Source: Alphaproteobacteria bacterium
GTDB lineage: Bacteria > Pseudomonadota > Alphaproteobacteria > Acetobacterales > Acetobacteraceae
Assembly: GCA_013298245.1 (NCBI GenBank)
Contig: JAAFHD010000095.1
Span: 1-10,241 of the forward strand
DNA: 10,241 nt
Reading direction: 5' to 3'
Program-made: the position numbers and the translations under genes
Part shown: one piece after another, positions 6,392 to 10,241 of the stretch
Layout: every line of letters starts with the position of its first letter
Position numbering within the stretch: position 1 is the first letter of the stretch
Notes under the pieces: model-generated
The model's input: only the letters and a program-made list of their open reading frames with translations
Databases searched by the model: none
Told to the model about the DNA's origin: nothing

Positions 6392-6781
6392 TCAGGTCGG
6401 CGGCAGTGCCACCGTGATCGTCTCCGGATAGCGCGCCGACGCACCCGACGCCGCATCCACCGCGAGGCCGATCACACCGCCGACCAGGATATTGCCCGCC
6501 GTCATCGCCTGCACCTGTGAGGTCAGCACGCCGGTCGCGTTCTGCCGGCCTTCGGCCTGGCAAGCGACATCCACGTTGCGATGGCTGCGGCTGATGTTGA
6601 TGACGCCAGGTGTCGGGCGCACCTCGCCGAGTGTCGAATCACCGCGCGTCAGCGTGCAGGCGGCCCCCGGGGGCTCGGTGATCACGGTGACATTCTGCGT
6701 CGAACCCGTGGTGATGGTCGCGCAGGCCGGCATCAGCGCCAGCAGGGGGAGAAGCAGGCAAAGCCGCAGGGCAGGGTGCAT
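6392..6781 (-). CDS. Small hypothetical lipoprotein
   Basis: This 129-residue protein begins with a lipoprotein signal peptide: MHPALRLCLLLPLLALMPAC, where Cys20 would be lipidated. The lipobox has Met at -3, which is tolerated but not ideal. The next residue is Ala, not Asp, so outer-membrane sorting is likely. The mature part starts with a PEGA-like beta segment (NVTVITEPPGAACTLTRGD, about 30-48). Cys42 and Cys74 could form a disulfide. A Gly/Val/Ala-rich stretch, MTAGNILVGGVIGLAVDAASGAS (93-115), may associate with membrane, and the short tail ends TITVALPPT. Similar small lipoproteins are common in Proteobacteria without known function, and I do not assign one. ATG 6781 is preceded by a good ribosome-binding site. 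The gene is on the same strand as, and 87 bp downstream of, the three-gene adaptor operon, but it has its own candidate promoter. Confidence 0.85.
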   Translation of the reverse strand: MHPALRLCLLLPLLALMPACATITTGSTQNVTVITEPPGAACTLTRGDSTLGEVRPTPGVINISRSHRNVDVACQAEGRQNATGVLTSQVQAMTAGNILVGGVIGLAVDAASGASARYPETITVALPPT

Positions 6782-6789
6782 GGGGTCGT

Positions 6790-6796
6790 CTTCCTT
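6790..6796 (-). promoter_or_regulatory. Ribosome-binding site of the lipoprotein gene
   Basis: On the minus strand AAGGAAG (6796-6790) ends 8 nt before ATG 6781. It is one of the two clearest Shine-Dalgarno sites in the window and supports this start for the small lipoprotein. Confidence 0.7.
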
Positions 6797-6805
6797 GATG
6801 TCTCA

Positions 6806-6822
6806 CGCAACACGGAGTTGCG
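6806..6822 (-). repeat. Perfect inverted repeat in the lipoprotein 5' leader
   Basis: CGCAAC (6806-6811) and GTTGCG (6817-6822) form a perfect 6-bp stem with a 5-nt loop. It lies between the candidate promoter and the ribosome-binding site of the lipoprotein gene and downstream of the GAF-HlyD stop (6869). It could be a leader hairpin, an operator, or a weak terminator for the upstream operon. No T-run follows, so a classical intrinsic terminator is not supported. Confidence 0.4.
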
Positions 6823-6827
6823 AGCGC

Positions 6828-6858
6828 GTTACATCATGGAAATGTGATGCCTGGTCAA
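6828..6858 (-). promoter_or_regulatory. Candidate promoter of the lipoprotein gene
   Basis: On the minus strand TTGACC (6858-6853) matches the -35 consensus at five of six positions and TGTAAC (6833-6828) matches the -10 at four of six, but the spacer of 19 bp is longer than ideal. Between them lies an imperfect dyad, CATCA (6832-6836) against TGATG (6845-6849), which could be an operator. This 87-bp gap is noticeably more AT-rich than its flanks. The call is tentative. Confidence 0.25.
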
Positions 6859-6868
6859 GCGAGTGGCG

Positions 6869-8422
6869 CTACAGCCAGAATCGCGCCCGGACTGCGCGCA
6901 CCAGGTCACCGAACAGCCAGCCCGCCCAACTGCCAGGGCCGGCGGCGATGCGCGCCTGGCCTTCCATGCCCGCGCGCAGGCCGGTGGCGTCAGCATCCTC
7001 GATCTGCGCGATGGCGCGGATCACGTTGCGGCCCTGCACCTGTTCGGCCAGCGGGTGGATGCGCTCGATGCGCGCGGTGATGCGGCGCCCTGGATTGGCT
7101 GCGGGGGCCAGTGTGACGCGCGCATCGGCGGCCAAGCGTGCGGCATCCGCGTCCAGCACCAGCACCTCTGCGCGCAGTGCATCGGGGCGTGCGACTTCGA
7201 ACATGGTCTGCCCGCGCGTCATGGGTTGGCCGAGGCTGCGGCGCAAATCGCCGGCCAGGATCACGCCATCGATGGGCGCACGGATGGTGGCGCGCGCGAT
7301 GCGGTCTTCCAGCAGCGCGATCTGAGCTTCGGCGCGTTCGGCGGCGAGTGCTGCGACCATTTCCGCACCTGGCTGGCCGCGCGCGCGGGCGATATCGGCC
7401 TCGCGCCGGTCGGATGCGGCGCGCGCGCGCGCACCTGATAGTTCCAGCGTGGCTTCGCGCGTGTTGAGGCGCGCGAGGATGGTTTCATTTGCAACCACTG
7501 GGTCGCCAGGTTCCAGCCGTGCCTCGTCCAGCAATGCGTCGAAGGGGGCTGTGATGACGTGCTTTTCGCGCGCGGCCAGCACGAAGGGGGCGACCAGCTC
7601 CGCCTCACGCGGGATCACGATGGACAGCGCAAGCGCGATGCCCGCCGCTGTCGCGGCATGCCAAGGGCGCAGGCCGAGGCGGCGGTGCCGCGCGCGTGCC
7701 GCGGCGAGTGGCGCAAGGCCAGCCGCGATTGCCGCCAGCGGCAGCCCTGGTGCCGCATCCTCAGCCAGCAGCGCGATGTCACCCGATGCGACGGCAGCAC
7801 CCGGCAGCCCGTCGCGCGCGGCACCCAAGGCTTCCGCGATGCGTCGCGCTTCTTCGGATGCGCGTGCGATATCGGCGGCGTCCGACACGCCCATGTGCAC
7901 CAGGCGCCCGGCGCGGAAGGCGCCGATCGCGACGCGCCGCGCGGGCAGCATCGCGGCAATCGCGGCAGCGGCGACATGCAGCGCGCGCGCTGGGTCGGCC
8001 TCGGCCAGCGCCGGCGGCAGCGCCACGCCGATGATCGCGGCGGCAGCGCGTGCGGCTTCGGAACCAGATAGCGTCGCGACGGCGGCCAGCATCTGCAGGC
8101 GTTCACGCGTCAGCGCCGCATGCATGGGGTTGGCAATGCGCAGCGCGACGCCCAAAGCGCCACCAAGGCAAGGCACCGCAAGCGTGGTGATGGTGCCATC
8201 GCCATCAACGCGCGGCGTGCCGGCGGCCTCAGCGCCGGCGGCGGTCTGCACCAACAGATCGGGCACAGAGCCAGTGGTGGCGCGGCGTTCGGTGCCGCGC
8301 GAAAGAAGCACCGCATCGGCCGCCGTCAGGTCGCGCGTGAAGGCCGCGATCATCTCGAAGAAGCCGGGTGTCGCGGCCGCGCGCCGCAGCGCGGCCAATG
8401 CATCGGCCAGCGCGTCACTCAT
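6869..8422 (-). CDS. GAF-like sensor / membrane helix / HlyD-type periplasmic adaptor fusion
   Basis: This 517-residue protein has two halves. Residues 1-250 lack a signal peptide and look like two degenerate GAF modules: about 15-130, and about 145-245 with ARRVAIGAFRAGRLVHMGVSDAADI, a pattern I associate with GAF-HlyD proteins. A single membrane helix (about 254-269, GIALALSIVIP at its end) follows. The rest is a membrane-fusion-protein domain: first lipoyl half VAPFVLAAREKHVITAPFDALLDE (277-300) with PGDPV at 306-310; a short coiled coil (about 318-378); second lipoyl half TIRAPIDGVILAGDLRRSLGQP (379-400); then beta-barrel strands to about 493 and a short aromatic tail. The GAF part should be cytoplasmic and the HlyD part periplasmic. 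ATG 8422 overlaps the upstream stop by 4 bp, making it the last gene of the three-gene operon. The GAF ligand and the transporter partner are unknown. Confidence 0.87.
   Translation of the reverse strand: MSDALADALAALRRAAATPGFFEMIAAFTRDLTAADAVLLSRGTERRATTGSVPDLLVQTAAGAEAAGTPRVDGDGTITTLAVPCLGGALGVALRIANPMHAALTRERLQMLAAVATLSGSEAARAAAAIIGVALPPALAEADPARALHVAAAAIAAMLPARRVAIGAFRAGRLVHMGVSDAADIARASEEARRIAEALGAARDGLPGAAVASGDIALLAEDAAPGLPLAAIAAGLAPLAAARARHRRLGLRPWHAATAAGIALALSIVIPREAELVAPFVLAAREKHVITAPFDALLDEARLEPGDPVVANETILARLNTREATLELSGARARAASDRREADIARARGQPGAEMVAALAAERAEAQIALLEDRIARATIRAPIDGVILAGDLRRSLGQPMTRGQTMFEVARPDALRAEVLVLDADAARLAADARVTLAPAANPGRRITARIERIHPLAEQVQGRNVIRAIAQIEDADATGLRAGMEGQARIAAGPGSWAGWLFGDLVRAVRARFWL
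7419..7432. repeat. Short alternating (GC)7 tract
   Basis: Fourteen bases of uninterrupted GC dinucleotide lie within the coiled-coil region of the GAF-HlyD gene and encode part of a GARARAAS segment. It is the clearest simple repeat noted in the window. It could be slippage-prone or adopt Z-form DNA, but it may simply reflect Ala/Arg codons in a GC-rich genome. Confidence 0.5.
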
Positions 8423-9219
8423 GCGAGCGAGAGTTCCGCCTCGACGCCCGCCGGGATCGCTTCATCGGCGTTGGCGATGGCGAAGACGCAGCGGAAGCGG
8501 CCCGATGCCGCGTCCATCATGCGGTCAATGAAGCGCAGTTCGGCGGGCACCGCGCGGTTGATGGGGGCACCCAGGCGCAGTGGCATCACCGCACCCTCGC
8601 GCAGGTTTGCGATGGCCCCGGCCGGCACGAACAGCACCGCTTCCAATTCGCGCAGATCGGCCACGGTGATGGGGCGGTCGGCGCGGGTCAGCGGGCTGCC
8701 GATGGTGGTGTCCACCTTGAACACACGGCCATCGAAGGGCGCGCGGATGACCAGCATTTCGGCTTCGGCCAAGGCCAGTTCCAGCCGGCGGCGTTCCAGC
8801 GCGCGACGGTCCTGCGCGGCATCGACGGCTGCGCGCGTGACGGTGGCGCGTGCGGCGGCGGCTTGGCTTTCCCAGGGCATCGCACCACCCGCGCGCGCCG
8901 CGTTGCCCACGCGGCCCGCATGTGCCGCGGCCTCGGCGGCGGCGGCTTGCGCCTGGCGCAGATCGCCTTCTGCTTCCGCGGCCGCGCGTGCCATGGCGAT
9001 GCGCGCGGCCTGCACCTCATCATCCAGGCGCAGCAGCACCTGGCCGCGCGTCACGCGCTGGCCTTCCTGCGCGTCGATGTGCTTGACGATGCCGTCGGCG
9101 AGCGGCCCGAGCTGCGCCTGCTGCCGCGCCCGCACCGGGCCGCGCACGGGCGCCCCTTGCGCGCGCGCGGGCAGCGCGAGAGCGGGAAGGGCAAGCAGCA
9201 ATCGGCGTGTCGGCATCAT
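8419..9219 (-). CDS. HlyD/RND-type periplasmic adaptor subunit (secreted)
   Basis: This 266-residue membrane-fusion/periplasmic adaptor protein would link an inner-membrane machine to an outer-membrane or substrate component. It begins with a Sec signal peptide (MMPTRRLLLALPALALPARA, likely cleaved near residue 20-21), with no lipobox and no retained anchor, so it is probably a soluble periplasmic protein. The first lipoyl half is LGPLADGIVKHIDAQEGQRV (37-56) with LLRLDD at 62-67. A long Ala/Arg/Glu-rich coiled-coil hairpin spans about 68-155. The second lipoyl half is LVIRAPFDGRVFKVDTTIG (156-174), followed by beta-barrel strands and the conserved-type end AIPAGVEAELSLA. ATG 9219 is chosen because it gives the signal peptide and overlaps the preceding stop as ATGA; the frame is open to 9261 but that extension adds no recognisable sequence. 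It is the middle gene of the operon, with 4-bp overlaps on both sides. Confidence 0.88.
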   Translation of the reverse strand: MMPTRRLLLALPALALPARAQGAPVRGPVRARQQAQLGPLADGIVKHIDAQEGQRVTRGQVLLRLDDEVQAARIAMARAAAEAEGDLRQAQAAAAEAAAHAGRVGNAARAGGAMPWESQAAAARATVTRAAVDAAQDRRALERRRLELALAEAEMLVIRAPFDGRVFKVDTTIGSPLTRADRPITVADLRELEAVLFVPAGAIANLREGAVMPLRLGAPINRAVPAELRFIDRMMDAASGRFRCVFAIANADEAIPAGVEAELSLA

Positions 9220-10241
9220 GTGGCCAAGCGTTGTTGCAGGGCTTGACGTGCCATGCGCCATGCCCGTGCCGCAAGCGCGCTGGGCGGCAGGGACAGACGC
9301 GCTTCCACACGCGCGCCGTGTGGCAGCGTGATCGGCGCGCTGGGTGTCATGCGCAGTTCAAAAACGCGTTCCTGCGCGATCATCCGCCCCTGTGCATCAG
9401 GTGTTGCCGGGATGCGCCCGCCCACGGATTGCGCCAGTGCGGCACTCGGCAGGTCGGCGCGCGCCTCAGGGCGTGTGGTCAGGGGGCGCGCGTGGAACTG
9501 CGCCGTGGCAGCGCCGCGCGCGCGCATCGGCACCAGCGCATCAGCCTCAAGCGCCGCGATGGCAAGCGGTCCGTCGCGCTGGTCCAGCACCAGGCGGATC
9601 AGCACCGGCGCGCCATCGGGCAGCAGCATGCCCAGGGCGCGTTGATCGTCGCGCCGCAGCCAGGCGCCCTGCATGGGCTCGGCGCGCGTCGGCAGCCATT
9701 GCGCGGCGGCCGGCGCGGTGATGATGGAAGCGGCGCGCTCTGCCTCCAGCTCTGCGCGCTGCTGCGCGTTGGCGTCGGCGCGCGCGACCAGTGCGTCCAA
9801 GCGGCCCGGATCGGCCATGCGGCGTTCGACCACGATCTGCTGCTCCTCCAGCACCAGCTGGCGCAGCATGCGATCAGTCTCGGGGTTGCGGATGTCGATC
9901 AGCACGGTGCCGGCGGTGACGGCGCCCGGGGGGGCCACGGCGCGCAGCACGCCATCACCGGGTGCGAAGATGTCGCGCGCACCCTGCTGTTCGACGACGC
10001 CCTCGGCGGTGATGCGTTCGGGCAACGGCACCAGCACCAGCGCGATGGCGCAACCCACCAGCAGCAAGGCGGGCCAGCCGGCGCGACCGGCGCCGCGCAT
10101 GGCCCTGGCACCTTGCGCCATCGGCAGCACCACGAACAACAGCCCGACAAGTGCGATCACCACCACACCCAGCCGCCAATCCATGCTCCATGCCAGCCAG
10201 AAGACGCCGGCATAGATCACCCAGCGATACAGCCAGGACGC
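9216..10241 (-). CDS. C-terminal part of a polytopic membrane protein with HlyD-like domain (probable M50 peptidase-HlyD fusion), 5' partial
   Basis: The frame is open to the right edge, so the protein starts outside the window; 341 residues are visible. The first part contains three hydrophobic segments (about residues 6-19, 22-44 and 57-76 of the visible portion), beginning with a WLYRW-type motif that I associate with putative peptide zinc metalloproteases of the M50 type. Then comes a periplasmic HlyD-like region: ERITAEGVVEQQGARDIFAPGDGVL as first lipoyl half, PPGAVTAGTVLIDI, and a coiled coil rich in Gln/Glu/Arg. A later region with QRDGPLAIAALEADALVPMRARG resembles adaptor beta strands, and a C-terminal basic helix follows. 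The HExxH zinc motif would lie upstream and is not visible, so peptidase activity is inferred only. GTG 10220 is open in frame but falls inside a membrane segment. Its stop overlaps the next adaptor's ATG by 4 bp. An alternative is a plain multi-helix HlyD-type protein. Confidence 0.72.
   Translation of the reverse strand, partial: ASWLYRWVIYAGVFWLAWSMDWRLGVVVIALVGLLFVVLPMAQGARAMRGAGRAGWPALLLVGCAIALVLVPLPERITAEGVVEQQGARDIFAPGDGVLRAVAPPGAVTAGTVLIDIRNPETDRMLRQLVLEEQQIVVERRMADPGRLDALVARADANAQQRAELEAERAASIITAPAAAQWLPTRAEPMQGAWLRRDDQRALGMLLPDGAPVLIRLVLDQRDGPLAIAALEADALVPMRARGAATAQFHARPLTTRPEARADLPSAALAQSVGGRIPATPDAQGRMIAQERVFELRMTPSAPITLPHGARVEARLSLPPSALAARAWRMARQALQQRLAT

Noticed and set aside
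8120..9331. A 403-residue open frame on the plus strand across the adaptor genes
   Set aside because: It is antisense to two well-supported HlyD-type genes, has low-complexity Ala/Arg/Ser content and crosses real gene boundaries.
9673..10215. A 180-residue plus-strand open frame opposite the M50-like gene
   Set aside because: It is Ser/Ala/Arg-rich with no recognisable domain and lies antisense to a frame with membrane segments and a lipoyl-type domain.

Overview
The window is very GC-rich, has short intergenic gaps and frequent 4-bp ATGA gene overlaps. It carries tripartite-tricarboxylate-type (Bug/TctC) solute-binding proteins, an OprB-type porin and an RraA-like aldolase. Together these suggest an alphaproteobacterium, most likely of the Rhodospirillales/Acetobacteraceae (Roseomonas-like) kind. 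The lineage is inferred from gene content and composition; no marker gene is present.

Layout. Positions 1-1786 (+): two tandem Bug/TctC periplasmic binding proteins, the first cut by the window edge, overlapping by 4 bp. Positions 1789-1871 (-): a tRNA-Leu(CAA) whose 3' end stops 2 bp from the stop codon of the second Bug gene. Positions 1886-5070 (-): an OprB-type carbohydrate porin, then an AlkA-like DNA glycosylase overlapping its 3' end, then a class I/II PLP aminotransferase, leading into the tRNA on the same strand. Positions 5183-6385 (+): an RraA-family aldolase and, 3 bp later, a hotdog-fold acyl-CoA thioesterase, transcribed divergently from the porin. Positions 6392-6781 (-): a small lipoprotein, convergent with the thioesterase. 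Positions 6869-10241 (-): a three-gene operon with 4-bp overlaps. It encodes the C-terminal part of a polytopic membrane protein resembling M50-peptidase/HlyD fusions, a secreted HlyD-type adaptor, and a protein with two GAF-like modules, one membrane helix and a HlyD-type domain.

How the genes fit together. The Bug pair, porin, aldolase and thioesterase look like ordinary accessory catabolism and uptake of small carboxylates or sugars, but the TctA/TctB permease is not in view. The best candidate for a poorly described system is the operon at 6869-10241. Three different proteins with lipoyl/HlyD-type halves are co-transcribed, one fused to a multi-helix membrane domain and one to a cytoplasmic GAF sensor. 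No ABC transporter, RND pump or TolC is visible. The operon continues beyond the right edge, where the catalytic part of the presumed M50 protein would lie.

There is no gene-free stretch longer than 300 bases, and I see no CRISPR array, insertion sequence, phage gene or integrase.
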